A stretch of 64,000 bases of DNA from Pseudovibrio sp. Alg231-02 (GCF_900143565.1 NZ_FREX01000014.1:40197-104196); one strand, 5' to 3'; counted from the first letter of the stretch, positions 1-8,859 are shown. Program-made: numbers and translations. Notes: generated from the letters alone by a model not told the origin.

Positions 1-1056
1 CTCGACGGCGCAAAAGAAAAAGATCCGTCTGATCTGGGTAGCAATGGCAAGGGTGACGGCAAGCAGCCGCGCATTCAGATTGATCGTGAAGGCAATGTGA
101 TTGAGCCTCAGGCGCCAAATGAAGTGGTAGCTCAGGAAGAGGTTGTTGCCGAAGAGCCTTCTGCTGAAGAGCTGGTTGCGAAGGTCACTGCCGGTGCTGA
201 TCCAGTGGTTGCTGAAGACGTGCCAGAGGGCGCTATCGAGAGCGTGGAAGACCTGCCTGACAATGTTGTTGCCTTCCCGGGCTCAACACTCGGTGCGATC
301 CTGAACACTGAAGACGAGATTGAGAAGCTGGCTGAAGAGCCTGTCGATCTTGGCAAGAAAGATATGCACTTCCTCGAGCTTGCGAATGAGCTGATTGAGA
401 AGAAGCGCGTTGTGCCAGGTCGTCCGGATGATCCTGCTTTGGATATTCGCTTGCTGGCGTTGCGCATTTGTGGTGATGCGAAGCGGCCTGAACTGATTGA
501 TGCGCTGGTGTCTGCTTTGTCTGATCGCCAGATGCAGGTTCGGTTCGCGGCTAGTCAGAGCCTCGTTCATCTGGTTGAGAATGGGCTTGAGCTTTCTGAG
601 GAAGCCATCGAGCGTATCCTTGCTTTGCCACCAGAGAATGATGTGGCTGTGCGTGCAATGCGTGTTGAGCTTCTTGGCACCTCCTCAAATCCAGAAGCTG
701 AGAAGGTTGTGACGGCAGCGCTGAAGGACAAAACCGACGCTGTTTCTGCCTCAGCGCTGAAAGTTTTGGCCGGAAAACCTGATGCTAACATTGATGTGTG
801 TAGCTATCTCAAAAGCCCTCGCCGTCGCCTGCGTGTGACTGCGCTGGAGCTTGTGAGTGCAAACTCAGATACTAGTAATCTGGATGAGATTTTCGAAGCT
901 GCGCAGATGGAAAATGGCGTTCTTATTCCCGGAGCCGCAACGTGTTTGCGTTGCTATGCTCAGGAGAGTGTTCTTGGTGCTATGGAGCAGTGGCTGGATG
1001 GGGATCTTTCCCGCAAGCTGGCGGCTCTTGAAGTGCTGAACAAATACGTGGCTTGA
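1..1056 (+). CDS. HEAT-repeat protein, 5' end outside window
   Basis: The reading frame is already open at base 1, and a GTG at 97 is only an internal codon, so the gene begins upstream of the window. The first ~75 visible residues are low-complexity and acidic (many E, V, A), followed from about base 350 by paired-helix HEAT-like repeats, for example the stretches containing DALVSALSDRQMQVRFAASQ and LDIRLLALRICGDAKRPELI. HEAT repeats are usually protein-docking scaffolds. No catalytic motif is visible in this part. The gene ends in an intrinsic terminator. The partner and the N-terminal domain are not visible, so no function is assigned. Confidence 0.75.
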   Translation, partial: LDGAKEKDPSDLGSNGKGDGKQPRIQIDREGNVIEPQAPNEVVAQEEVVAEEPSAEELVAKVTAGADPVVAEDVPEGAIESVEDLPDNVVAFPGSTLGAILNTEDEIEKLAEEPVDLGKKDMHFLELANELIEKKRVVPGRPDDPALDIRLLALRICGDAKRPELIDALVSALSDRQMQVRFAASQSLVHLVENGLELSEEAIERILALPPENDVAVRAMRVELLGTSSNPEAEKVVTAALKDKTDAVSASALKVLAGKPDANIDVCSYLKSPRRRLRVTALELVSANSDTSNLDEIFEAAQMENGVLIPGAATCLRCYAQESVLGAMEQWLDGDLSRKLAALEVLNKYVA

Positions 1057-1135
1057 GGTTTCTGCTCTCAAATGAGGCGAAACCAAATCTCGTGATGGGC
1101 GTCGGTATTTATCTGGTGCTGAATACGTTGTAAGG

Positions 1136-1171
1136 AAACCTGCTGGCGTTTGCTGGCAGGTTTTCTTTTTT
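1136..1171 (+). terminator. Intrinsic terminator after the HEAT-repeat gene
   Basis: An 8-bp perfect stem (AAACCTGC at 1136-1143, GCAGGTTT at 1156-1163) is followed by a T-rich tract. It lies between the HEAT gene stop and the aldo/keto reductase start and insulates the two. Confidence 0.8.
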
Positions 1172-1184
1172 TGGAGGGGGCATC

Positions 1185-2150
1185 ATGCGATCCAAGACAC
1201 TTTCTACCGGTTACAAGATGCCAATGCTGGGCCTTGGTACGGTGAACTTTGGAGAGGGTAAGACCTATCCTGCACTTCGTGCGGCGTTGACTGCTGGGTA
1301 TCGCCACATCGATTGTGCGATGATGTACGACAATGAAGCTGAGATTGGGCAGGCGATTGCTGATGCCATGAAGGAAGAGGGCATCAAGCGCAGCGAACTC
1401 TTCATCACCTCCAAGCTATGGAACAGCTTTCATAAGCCTGAAGATGTGAGAGGCGCGCTGGAAAAGACGCTTGCGGACCTTCGGCTGGACTACCTTGATC
1501 TTTACCTCATGCACTGGCCTGTGGCGCTGAAGACGGGCGTGAAGAAGCCTACCAGCTCGGAAGACTATTATTCGCTTGAAGATGTGCCGCTGATGGATAC
1601 ATGGCGGGCGCTGGAAGAGTGCTTTGATGATGGTCTAGCGAACACGATCGGTGTTTCCAACTTCAGCACGCAAAAGCTGGAAGATTTGATTATGGAAGCG
1701 CGGGTTGTTCCGGCTGTTAATCAGGTGGAGTTGCATCCTTTCCTTCAGCAGAATGATCTTCGCTCTTACTGCCTGCACAACAACATTGCGCTGACTGCAT
1801 ACTCTCCGCTTGGACGTGGTGTTCCAGCGGATCTGACGGATGCGCAAAAGCAGGATGTTGTTCTTGCTCACCCTGTTATTGAAGAGATTGCCGGGAAGCA
1901 TGGCGCGACGACATCTCAGGTGGTGCTTAAATGGGCGATCCAGAACGGTGTTATCGTTGTGCCAAAGTCAGGTAATCCTGAACGTCTGGCACAAAATCTG
2001 GCAGCGCTCGAGTGCGATCTTGATGAGCATGATATGTCCCGCATTGCGCATCTGGACAAGAACCATCGCTTTATTCCAGGCGATGAGTACTTCTTGTCCG
2101 GTAGCCCGTACACCTGGGAAAGCCTTTGGGACGAGCCGCGCCCTGAGTAA
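1185..2150 (+). CDS. Aldo/keto reductase
   Basis: A 321-residue NADPH-dependent aldo/keto reductase of normal single-domain length, expected in the cytoplasm and reducing aldehydes, ketones or keto-sugars to alcohols. The catalytic tetrad is visible in order: Asp and Tyr in IDCAMMYDNEAEIG, Lys in FITSKLW and His in YLMHWP. NADP-binding segments follow (VNQVELHPFLQQ, AYSPLGRG, VPKSGNPERLAQN). A GGAGGGGG ribosome site precedes the ATG. The gene stands alone between a terminator and the convergent LacI gene, whose 3' end is only 6 bp away. The substrate cannot be told from sequence. Confidence 0.9.
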   Translation: MRSKTLSTGYKMPMLGLGTVNFGEGKTYPALRAALTAGYRHIDCAMMYDNEAEIGQAIADAMKEEGIKRSELFITSKLWNSFHKPEDVRGALEKTLADLRLDYLDLYLMHWPVALKTGVKKPTSSEDYYSLEDVPLMDTWRALEECFDDGLANTIGVSNFSTQKLEDLIMEARVVPAVNQVELHPFLQQNDLRSYCLHNNIALTAYSPLGRGVPADLTDAQKQDVVLAHPVIEEIAGKHGATTSQVVLKWAIQNGVIVVPKSGNPERLAQNLAALECDLDEHDMSRIAHLDKNHRFIPGDEYFLSGSPYTWESLWDEPRPE

Positions 2151-2156
2151 GGGGTC

Positions 2157-3179
2157 TTAGACCTTAAAACTGGAGGAGTCGCGTACCAATAAATGCGGCT
2201 CTACCCGTTCTGTGGTGGTTGGTGTCGGTTCTCCATCAAGGCGTTTGATGAGTAAGTTGGCGACGTCCTTGCCGATGGTGCGCGGATAGCTTTCAACCGA
2301 AGTCAGTGCTGGGGTCCAGGCTTCACCTTCCGGCAGGTTGTCGAAGCCGACGACGGCCAGGTCTTCGCCTATATTGCGGCCTGCTTTCTTGAGTTCTGCA
2401 GCCGCACCCACTGAGACAAGATCATTATGGCAGAGCAGGGCGGTGAACTCAGCCTTGTTTGAGACGAGTTGCTGCGCTTTTATGCGTCCGCATTCACGAT
2501 CAAAGCCGCATACTTCAACATGGATGTCAGATTCAGGAATGCCCGCTGCTTTTAAGGCGTCGTAGAAGCCGCGTTTGCGTTCTCGGCCCGGCATGGTTTC
2601 CTGCAGGCCTGCAATCATTGCGAATTTGCGATGGCCTTGCTCAAGCAGATGCTTCGTGGCCAGCTGGGCAGCCTGATAATTGTTGGAGCCAATGTAGTCC
2701 ATCGCCAGACCTTCAATTTCCCGGCAGAAGGTGACCACGGGAATTCTGCGCGTGTTGGCGATCTCGAAGTCGCTTCTTTTCGTGCCTGCGCTCGGGCTGA
2801 TTGCTATGCCTGCGACGCCGTGGCCGATGACTTCTTCAAGCATGGTTTGCTGACGCTTGGTGTCTTCGCCGACATTGGCGATAACGGGCAGGTAGCCGTG
2901 TTCTGAGAGAGCAGCTTCCAGTGACGTGCAGAACTCAGCGTAAAATGGAATTGAAATATCCGGCACGAGAACGCCGACCAGTCGCGAACGGCCTGACCGG
3001 AGTTTGGCGGCGTTGTAATCTCTGACAAACCCCAGCTCTTGCATAGCTTTCTTTACGCGAGCTTTGGTTTCATCGGTCATTCGACCTGTGTCATTTATGG
3101 TATTCGAGACAGTCGCAACGGATACTCCCGCTGCTTTCGCAATATCGGACACAGTAACTTTGGATTTTCTTAAAGGCAT
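2157..3179 (-). CDS. LacI-family transcriptional repressor
   Basis: 340 residues. The N-terminal LacI helix-turn-helix (VTVSDIAKAAGVSVATVSN) and hinge helix are followed by a periplasmic-binding-protein-like effector domain (GVLVPDISIPFYAEF; VVGFDNLPEGEAWTPALTSV near the C-terminus). Such proteins bind palindromic operators and release on binding a sugar or related ligand. It lies directly downstream of the 2-hydroxyacid dehydrogenase on the same strand, separated by 118 bp, so it probably controls this sugar-acid cluster. Neither the effector nor a clear CG-centred LacI operator was identified by eye. Confidence 0.92.
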   Translation of the reverse strand: MPLRKSKVTVSDIAKAAGVSVATVSNTINDTGRMTDETKARVKKAMQELGFVRDYNAAKLRSGRSRLVGVLVPDISIPFYAEFCTSLEAALSEHGYLPVIANVGEDTKRQQTMLEEVIGHGVAGIAISPSAGTKRSDFEIANTRRIPVVTFCREIEGLAMDYIGSNNYQAAQLATKHLLEQGHRKFAMIAGLQETMPGRERKRGFYDALKAAGIPESDIHVEVCGFDRECGRIKAQQLVSNKAEFTALLCHNDLVSVGAAAELKKAGRNIGEDLAVVGFDNLPEGEAWTPALTSVESYPRTIGKDVANLLIKRLDGEPTPTTTERVEPHLLVRDSSSFKV

Positions 3180-3297
3180 GAATTTGCTTTATTTATAAAG
3201 TAAGTTGAATTATCAGGCGACAATAACACTTGAATCGTGTGCGTGTGAGCTATATTTTTGTTTTTTCTATGTAAATGTTATTTGGGTTACGTATAGG

Positions 3298-4242
3298 TTA
3301 GAGAATTAGCCGGTTAAATACTTCTCCATTTTTCCTGTAAGATGAAATATTTTCAATCACTTGGCGTCCCATTTCTCGTCTGGTTTCGAGTGTAGCACTC
3401 GCGAGGTGAGGGGTCAGGGTTGTGTAGGGGGACGCGATCAGCTCATTGGGAACATTAGGCTCATCAGGAAATACATCCAAGGCTGCGGCCCCGAGTGTTC
3501 TGTTCTCAAGTGCAGTGATCAAATGTTGAGTGTTTACTAATGAACCGCGGGCGATATTGATCAAAAGTCCGCTTGGGCCCAGAGCTTCTAATATATTAAT
3601 ATCTATAATATTTTTTGTGTCCGGGCTGCCAGATGCAGCAATGACAAGCACGTCGGATTCGCTTGCCAGTTCCAACGGAGAGGACCGGCATTGTTTATCT
3701 TGTTTCGGGTCTGCGTTGCGATCACAGTACAAAATTTGCATGCCAAATGTGCCGCCTAAAATTTTGGCGGCTTTTCTGCCAATGCGTCCATATCCAAAGA
3801 TGCCGAGTGTTTTACCTCGCAGGCTGTAGCCGATACCTAATTTGCCATTGAGCCAGTCCCCATTGCGGATAAAGCGGTCTCCCTCTGCAATTCGGCGAGA
3901 GGATGCCAGTGCAAGGGCCACGACGTGGTCGGCCACGGCTTCGGTTAAGGCGTCTGGCGTGGTTGTGATGATGATGTTTCGATCGCGGGCCTGTTTCAGG
4001 TCAACTTTATCGTAACCTGCGCCATAGACTGCAATGAGCTCAAGGTTGGGCATTTCTGCCATCAGCTCACTGGAGAGGCCAACATCGCCCTTGGTTGCGA
4101 CGATGCGGATGTTCGGCAAGGTCCGAGCTCTCAGCTCTTCGTCTTGTTGAAGTTCCCAATAGCGAGTAAGCGGGGCGCATTTTTCCAGCTCCTCGTTGAT
4201 TTCATTGGGCGCATAAGGGCTTAGTTGAAGAACATCGATCAT
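3298..4242 (-). CDS. D-2-hydroxyacid dehydrogenase (NAD-binding)
   Basis: 314 residues of the D-isomer-specific 2-hydroxyacid dehydrogenase family, which interconverts 2-keto and 2-hydroxy acids with NAD(P)H. Visible motifs are the Rossmann glycine loop GIFGYGRIGRKAA, the substrate-loop segment VYGAGYDKVDL, the Arg in LINIARGSLVN, a downstream acidic segment (DVFPDEP) and the catalytic His in LTPHLASAT. Glyoxylate/hydroxypyruvate or 2-ketogluconate reductase activity is plausible. Neighbouring LacI, GntR and PfkB-type kinase genes favour sugar-acid catabolism, which is inference. Confidence 0.88.
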   Translation of the reverse strand: MIDVLQLSPYAPNEINEELEKCAPLTRYWELQQDEELRARTLPNIRIVATKGDVGLSSELMAEMPNLELIAVYGAGYDKVDLKQARDRNIIITTTPDALTEAVADHVVALALASSRRIAEGDRFIRNGDWLNGKLGIGYSLRGKTLGIFGYGRIGRKAAKILGGTFGMQILYCDRNADPKQDKQCRSSPLELASESDVLVIAASGSPDTKNIIDINILEALGPSGLLINIARGSLVNTQHLITALENRTLGAAALDVFPDEPNVPNELIASPYTTLTPHLASATLETRREMGRQVIENISSYRKNGEVFNRLIL

Positions 4243-4371
4243 AAGACAGTCATCTGAAGATTACTTGAGCATCAAAGTCAAGAATGCATCAAGTTGCAGA
4301 CGTTCGCCAGTGGGGAGTGTCGACTGCCCCACAGATGCCTGCGTTTCAACGTGTCAGGAAACCCGCCGGAC

Positions 4372-4485
4372 TCATGTGAATGTGAAAATCAGATAGAGAA
4401 TGCCTACCAGAATACTCGTTACAGCGACGGTGCCACAGAAGTCAGTTGCCGCACACCGAACAGTCTTAAAAGGAAGTCGACGCAT
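4372..4485 (-). CDS. Candidate 37-residue single-pass membrane protein
   Basis: A short reading frame in the 547-bp gap upstream of the hydroxyacid dehydrogenase. It starts ATG at 4485, with a G-rich run (GGTTGGGGGTG) just upstream on the minus strand as a possible ribosome site. The N-terminus is basic (MRRLPFKTVR), two cysteines follow (C11, C17), and residues 19-36 form one hydrophobic helix (VAVTSILVGILYLIFTF). No family recognised. The charge/TM pattern supports a real small inner-membrane protein, but chance coding cannot be excluded. Confidence 0.4.
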   Translation of the reverse strand: MRRLPFKTVRCAATDFCGTVAVTSILVGILYLIFTFT

Positions 4486-4789
4486 AATAACACCCCCAAC
4501 CTTGGAGAGACCCCACAATCCCTCTCAGATATATTAGAAAGATGCGCTGTAAATAAGTAGACTACATAATGTCGCAGTCTGGTTAGAGAACATGGTTGTT
4601 CGCTTATATGGTGACCTCTAGAATTCTTATATCTAACTGATTTTGTTATTTATTTCATTTGGTTTGAGAGGCTTTGCGTTAAGGGGGGCGGTTTAGGGTG
4701 GCAAGCTTGTTAGCTTAGGGCAGCTGTTGTAAATTAATAAACTTCCAAGGCTGCAAACAGCTTAAAAAACAAGAATAATTGGAGTGTGA
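4486..4789. other. Intergenic region upstream of GntR gene
   Basis: AT-rich DNA separating the minus-strand small ORF and hydroxyacid dehydrogenase from the plus-strand GntR gene; it should contain both divergent promoters. No perfect long palindrome or RNA gene was recognised. The short frame at 4294-4560 on the plus strand has no family resemblance and overlaps the better-supported small minus-strand ORF. Confidence 0.4.
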
Positions 4790-5485
4790 GTGGTGGCCCG
4801 TCCAGCAAACCTCTCGAATGCGGTTTACGACAGGATGAAAGATGCTGTCGACTCCGGAGAATTTCCGGAAGGTCTTAAGCTTCCGACAGAAAATGCGCTG
4901 TGCGAGCGGTATGGCGTCTCACGTCCTGTCGTACGCGGTGCGATGGAGCGCCTGCGTAAAGAGGGCTACATCAAGACTGTGCGTGGCTCTGGCAGCTTTG
5001 TCATCAAGGAGCACGTCACTCCAACGCCTTTTGCGCCCACACTCGGAGAATTTGCGATTTCCGGCATTGGTGATGTTATTCAATGCCAGGAAACCCGAAT
5101 GGCCTTTGAAGGCGAGATGGCGGCGTTGGCTGCTGAGCGCTGGACAGATGAAGAGATGGCAGAGTTGGATGCTGCGTTGGCGCAGATCCACAGCGATGGT
5201 CTGGACTCTGTCGGCACCATTGATGGTGACATGCGTTTTCATTCTGCGGTGGTGAAAGCTGCCAAAAATGAATATGCAGCGGCTGTTTATGAAGTCATGA
5301 AGCCGCAAATCCTTGTTGGTATGAACATGAGCAAGGGGCTGTACCCGTTGCTGCCTGAGTTCGCACGCCGGCACGGGATCGAAGAGCATAAGGCTATTCT
5401 GGACGCGATCAGAGCGCGTGATGTTGAAGGTGCACGCCGTGAGATGCGAAACCACATCGGCTTCTTTGGGGATCAATTTAAATAG
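4790..5485 (+). CDS. GntR-family regulator, FadR/FCD subfamily
   Basis: 231 residues. The N-terminal winged HTH has the typical ENALCERYGVSRPVVRGAME recognition segment and a beta-wing (YIKTVRGSGSFV). The C-terminal helical FCD domain has expected metal-binding histidines/aspartates (DMRFHSAVVKAAKNE, HKAILDAIRARDVEGAR). FCD regulators typically sense sugar acids or other carboxylates. Start: GTG at 4790, or the next GTG at 4793; GGAG at 4781-4784 fits either. It faces a PfkB-type kinase gene across a bidirectional terminator and probably controls the surrounding sugar-acid genes. Confidence 0.92.
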   Translation: MVARPANLSNAVYDRMKDAVDSGEFPEGLKLPTENALCERYGVSRPVVRGAMERLRKEGYIKTVRGSGSFVIKEHVTPTPFAPTLGEFAISGIGDVIQCQETRMAFEGEMAALAAERWTDEEMAELDAALAQIHSDGLDSVGTIDGDMRFHSAVVKAAKNEYAAAVYEVMKPQILVGMNMSKGLYPLLPEFARRHGIEEHKAILDAIRARDVEGARREMRNHIGFFGDQFK

Positions 5486-5489
5486 AAAA

Positions 5490-5513
5490 GGCTCGCCCCA
5501 TTTGTTGCGAGCC
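5490..5513. terminator. Hairpin between convergent GntR and kinase genes
   Basis: Perfect 7-bp stem GGCTCGC (5490-5496) / GCGAGCC (5507-5513), with A-rich DNA on the left and a short pyrimidine run on the right. It sits between two convergent stops and likely ends transcription from both sides. Confidence 0.6.
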
Positions 5514-5530
5514 CTCTCATAATCAATAAA

Positions 5531-6466
5531 TCAGATGCTGCGAGCCTGCATGAAAGCTTCGACCTGATCGCGTGTCGGGATTGGTGCGACTGCGCCATAG
5601 CCTTGCGTTGTGAGTGCTGCGGCTGCGTTGGCGTATTTGAGACTGTCTTCCAGCGACTTGCCAGCCACCACATTGGTGAAGAAAGAGCCGGAGAAGCAGT
5701 CACCAGCACCAGTGGCATCAACTGCTTCTACCGGATTGCCTGCAACGCGTTTTCTCTCAAAGGCTGTTGCGTACATTGCGCCCTCTTTGCCCAACTTGAG
5801 AATGACGTTCTTTGATCCCAGATTGAGGTAGAAGTCGCAGATTTTGTCCGGATCGGAGAGGCCGGTCAGTACTTCAGCTTCATCGACGCTTGGCATGATG
5901 AAGTCAACGAGGCGTGCGGTTTCGTGAATGATGCCGCGAGCGCGGTTCAAATCCCAGAGTTTCAGGCGCAGGTTGGTGTCAAAGGAGGTGAGTGTGTCAC
6001 CTTCTTTGGCGATCTCGATGCCTTTGAAAACACTGTCGCATGAGCTGGTGGAAATGGCCTGCGTGATGGCAGTGACATGGAAGAGTACGGCCGCACGAAT
6101 GGCATCAGCCGGCAGCTGGTCTGGTGTGATCTGCGAGGCTGCAGAGCCTTTGCGGGCGAAACTGAAATGATGGCCTTGCTCGTCGTGGGAGATGAAATAG
6201 ATGCCTGTCGGAGCAATCGGATTGCGTTCGACAAGGTGCGTTTTAACGCCCTCCTTCTCCCATAGACCAATGAACTTGTTGCCGAAGACATCATCGCCCA
6301 GATGGGTCAGGATGGCGACGTTTGCACCCTGACGTGCTGCACAGCATGCGAAGTTGGAGGCATCGCCCCCGAAGCCTGACAGGTAATCCGGTCCTTCTCC
6401 GCTATACTCTTTAACCTGATTGAATTCGAACAATGGCTCCCCAAAGCTGATGATTTCTGCGGTCAT
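5531..6466 (-). CDS. PfkB-family sugar kinase (KDG kinase-like)
   Basis: 311 residues of the ribokinase/PfkB family, which phosphorylates sugars or sugar acids with ATP. The N-terminal signature GFGGDASNFACCAARQG and the C-terminal signature AVDATGAGDCFSGSF with the catalytic Asp are present. The overall pattern (ISFGEPLFEFNQV at the start) resembles 2-keto-3-deoxygluconate kinases. The start is placed at the ATG at 6466 because GAGGA lies 3-4 nt upstream; an in-frame ATG at 6484 has no such site. With the GntR, LacI and hydroxyacid dehydrogenase genes next door, a role in sugar-acid breakdown is likely but the substrate is inferred. Confidence 0.88.
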   Translation of the reverse strand: MTAEIISFGEPLFEFNQVKEYSGEGPDYLSGFGGDASNFACCAARQGANVAILTHLGDDVFGNKFIGLWEKEGVKTHLVERNPIAPTGIYFISHDEQGHHFSFARKGSAASQITPDQLPADAIRAAVLFHVTAITQAISTSSCDSVFKGIEIAKEGDTLTSFDTNLRLKLWDLNRARGIIHETARLVDFIMPSVDEAEVLTGLSDPDKICDFYLNLGSKNVILKLGKEGAMYATAFERKRVAGNPVEAVDATGAGDCFSGSFFTNVVAGKSLEDSLKYANAAAALTTQGYGAVAPIPTRDQVEAFMQARSI

Positions 6467-6869
6467 TTTGTCCTCATTGTTCAAAGTGTATCAGGCAGCA
6501 TGCGTCACTATTGGCCAGTCCTTTCAGTTTCCTGCGAGCGGAGCGATTGCTATGATGCAGGAAAGATTCTGACGCTGGGAGTTTTGTGGCAGCTAATTGG
6601 TAGACCATTTTCCGATATTTCAGGGTATTTTGCAATTAGCTGCTTACACTTATTTTCTTTGATTTTATTGAAATTCTTGATGAACTAAATATGGAAAATC
6701 ATTCAAGTCATAAAAGGAAAGGGCATCGGTGGTGAAATTGGTCAGCCAATTGCGAGTGAGCGCTTTCCTGATTTTGGCTGGGAAGGCGGCTGGTAGCGTT
6801 GTTTGCTGATTAACTATGAAATAGGACTGGTAACACTTGAATGCTCTACGATTTGTGCCAGAGGTTGGA
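6467..6869. other. Intergenic region between kinase and peptidase genes
   Basis: About 400 bp with divergent promoters expected for the kinase (left) and peptidase (right). It holds the inverted repeat annotated separately. The 62-residue plus-strand frame at 6500-6688 shows no family features and is not called. Confidence 0.5.
6589..6643. promoter_or_regulatory. Perfect 11-bp inverted repeat, candidate operator
   Basis: GCAGCTAATTG at 6589-6599 is exactly reverse-complemented at 6633-6643 (CAATTAGCTGC), 33 bp apart. A smaller palindrome GGTAGACC overlaps the inner edge of the left arm (6599-6606). The placement in the divergent promoter region suggests a binding site for a dimeric or tetrameric regulator, possibly the adjacent GntR or LacI protein; a structured leader is the alternative. 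Confidence 0.4.
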
Positions 6870-7913
6870 ATGTTTCAGAAAATCAATATTGGGTCTTTGC
6901 CAAAGGGGCAGCGGAATACAATTTGTGATGTTCCGGGTGTCAAAGTCGGACATGTGACGCTGACCGATGGAGATTGTCAGACTGGCGTGACCGCGATTAC
7001 CACGCATGGTGAGAATGCATTTAACCTGAGAACGCGCGCGGCTTCTCATGTGTTTAACGGGTTTGGCAAGAGTGTTGGGCTGGTACAGGTTGAAGAGCTG
7101 GGAGAGCTGGAGACGCCGATCCTATTGACGAACACGCTAAGCGTTGGTGCGGTGAGCGAAGGTCTGATCCAGCATACCCTGGCAGAAACGCCGGATATTG
7201 ACTTCGTGATGGGCACGATCAATCCAGTGGTGTTTGAATGTAATGATGCTTTCCTGAACAAGATCAGTGCGTTGTATGTCCGCCCACAGCATGCTCTGGA
7301 CGCGATTAAAGCGGTTTCTGGCGAGTTTGAGCAAGGTGCGGTTGGTGCGGGGCGTGGGATGTCCTGTTACGGCCTAAAGGGGGGCATCGGAAGTGCTTCT
7401 CGTCAGGTGAAGCTTGGTAACAAAGAGTACCATGTGGGCGCGCTTGTGCTTTCCAATATGGGCCGGATGCCGGACTTTACGTTGGCGGGCCAGCATTTAG
7501 GGCCACAGATTGAAGAAAAGCTGGCACGTGATGAGAGCGGACCTGAAAAAGGGTCTATCATCATGATCATCGGAACGGACTTGCCGCTCAGCGAACGCCA
7601 GTTGAAGCGGGTTGCCAAGAGAACTTCTGTAGGACTTGCACGAACTGGTTCATTTCTTGGTCATGGAAGTGGCGATATAGCTTTAGCATTCACAACTGCG
7701 GATCCAGTGGACACAAAGAGCAGAAAACGCACGCATTCGGTGGAACAAGTGGATGAGCGGCGAATTGACAGGGTGTTTAGAGCGACTGCAGAAGTTACAG
7801 AGGAAGCTATCGTCAATTCAATGTTGAATGCAGAACGAGTAACGGGCCGTGATGGCAATACGCGCTATGCATTGGGAGATTTTGGCGAGTTAATGGGGGA
7901 AGCAAATGAATAA
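6870..7913 (+). CDS. P1-family (DmpA-type) peptidase/aminopeptidase
   Basis: 347 residues. Family P1 enzymes are self-processing N-terminal-nucleophile hydrolases that cleave N-terminal or beta-amino-acid-containing peptides. Visible features are the N-terminal ICDVPGVKVGHVTL, the glycine-rich AVGAGRGMSCYGLKGGIG, a Gly-Ser before IIMIIGTDLPLS (expected self-cleavage site and nucleophile), and RTSVGLARTGSFLGHGSGDI near the C-terminus. The start is placed at ATG 6870, which has AGAGG five bases upstream and matches the family's usual N-terminus; a TTG at 6837 in frame is the alternative. The last 8 bp overlap the next gene, so the two are co-translated. Confidence 0.85.
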   Translation: MFQKINIGSLPKGQRNTICDVPGVKVGHVTLTDGDCQTGVTAITTHGENAFNLRTRAASHVFNGFGKSVGLVQVEELGELETPILLTNTLSVGAVSEGLIQHTLAETPDIDFVMGTINPVVFECNDAFLNKISALYVRPQHALDAIKAVSGEFEQGAVGAGRGMSCYGLKGGIGSASRQVKLGNKEYHVGALVLSNMGRMPDFTLAGQHLGPQIEEKLARDESGPEKGSIIMIIGTDLPLSERQLKRVAKRTSVGLARTGSFLGHGSGDIALAFTTADPVDTKSRKRTHSVEQVDERRIDRVFRATAEVTEEAIVNSMLNAERVTGRDGNTRYALGDFGELMGEANE

Positions 7914-8859
7914 GCAGGAAATCAAGCTCCTTGATGAAGCTTTTGCCTTGCCGGAAAATACCAGGTGGTCCTCATTTGGAGAGGGCCATGCCAATGAAAC
8001 CTGGTTGGGAGAAATAGACGGGGAGGAGCCTGTTGTTCTTCGTCGTCACAATCCAAACAGAACTGAAGAGCAGATCCTTTCAGAGTTCAAATGTCTGGAT
8101 CTGCTGCAGGATTTGATCGGATATGAAGTTCCGAAGGCGCTTTATGGCGTTAATCAGGAGCGTTTGACCGAGGTTGAGGGTGCTTACTACTCTGTCTTTG
8201 AGTTGATCGAAGGTGAGACACCGCCACTGGATAAGATTGAGACCTGTAGCCAGAGTGGTCAGGCCTTGGCAAATCTGCACATCAAGCTTTGGGAGGAGCG
8301 AGATGCGTTTCGATTTGCGGAACAAGAACGTCCGGGTGTTAGCAAAGAGACGTTGAAGTCAGGAGCTGCCTTGTTGGCAGCGCTTTCTGAGTTGGAAGCT
8401 TCCAAGAACATCGATGCCAAGTATCTGAGCTCTGCTTATTGGGCAGATGTGGAGACGGCGCTTGATGAAGCGCTGGGTAAACTTGGAAGCCTGAATGAGA
8501 CAAAACACCTGATTCATGGTGATTTTGGACCGCCCAACACGCTCATCAGCGAGAATTCTGGCGAGTTGGTCGGTGTGCTTGACTGGGATGAATGCCGCTG
8601 GGACTTGCCGGTCTATGATGTTGCTGGCGTTTATCCATTCCTGTGCGAGATCGATAAATCTCTCGGTGAGGCGTTTGTTGATGCTTATTTCGCAGGATTA
8701 AAAGGCTCATCTCACCCGCTTGCAACGCGCGAAAGCGAAATACGAGCTCTCATGGCAGCTGTACAATATGTGGCTACCTACAAAGAGTTTGAGTTGATGG
8801 TTGAGAACCATCTGGATGAACCAGAGTATCTGGCGCAGCTGCTTGAGCAGCTGGCCTGA
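7906..8859 (+). CDS. Aminoglycoside phosphotransferase-like kinase
   Basis: 317 residues with the APH/ChoK fold: N-lobe ending in VVLRRHNPNRTEEQI (ATP-binding Lys/Arg region), Brenner motif HLIHGDFGPPNTLI (catalytic Asp and Asn) and metal-binding VGVLDWDECRWDLPVYDVA. These enzymes phosphorylate small hydroxyl compounds such as homoserine, choline or antibiotics. It overlaps the DmpA-type peptidase by 8 bp, so it probably acts on a compound related to that enzyme's product. The substrate is unknown, and resistance should not be assumed. Confidence 0.85.
   Translation: MNKQEIKLLDEAFALPENTRWSSFGEGHANETWLGEIDGEEPVVLRRHNPNRTEEQILSEFKCLDLLQDLIGYEVPKALYGVNQERLTEVEGAYYSVFELIEGETPPLDKIETCSQSGQALANLHIKLWEERDAFRFAEQERPGVSKETLKSGAALLAALSELEASKNIDAKYLSSAYWADVETALDEALGKLGSLNETKHLIHGDFGPPNTLISENSGELVGVLDWDECRWDLPVYDVAGVYPFLCEIDKSLGEAFVDAYFAGLKGSSHPLATRESEIRALMAAVQYVATYKEFELMVENHLDEPEYLAQLLEQLA

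Noticed and set aside
4294..4560. 88-residue plus-strand open frame
   Set aside because: No family resemblance and it overlaps the better-supported membrane peptide on the other strand.
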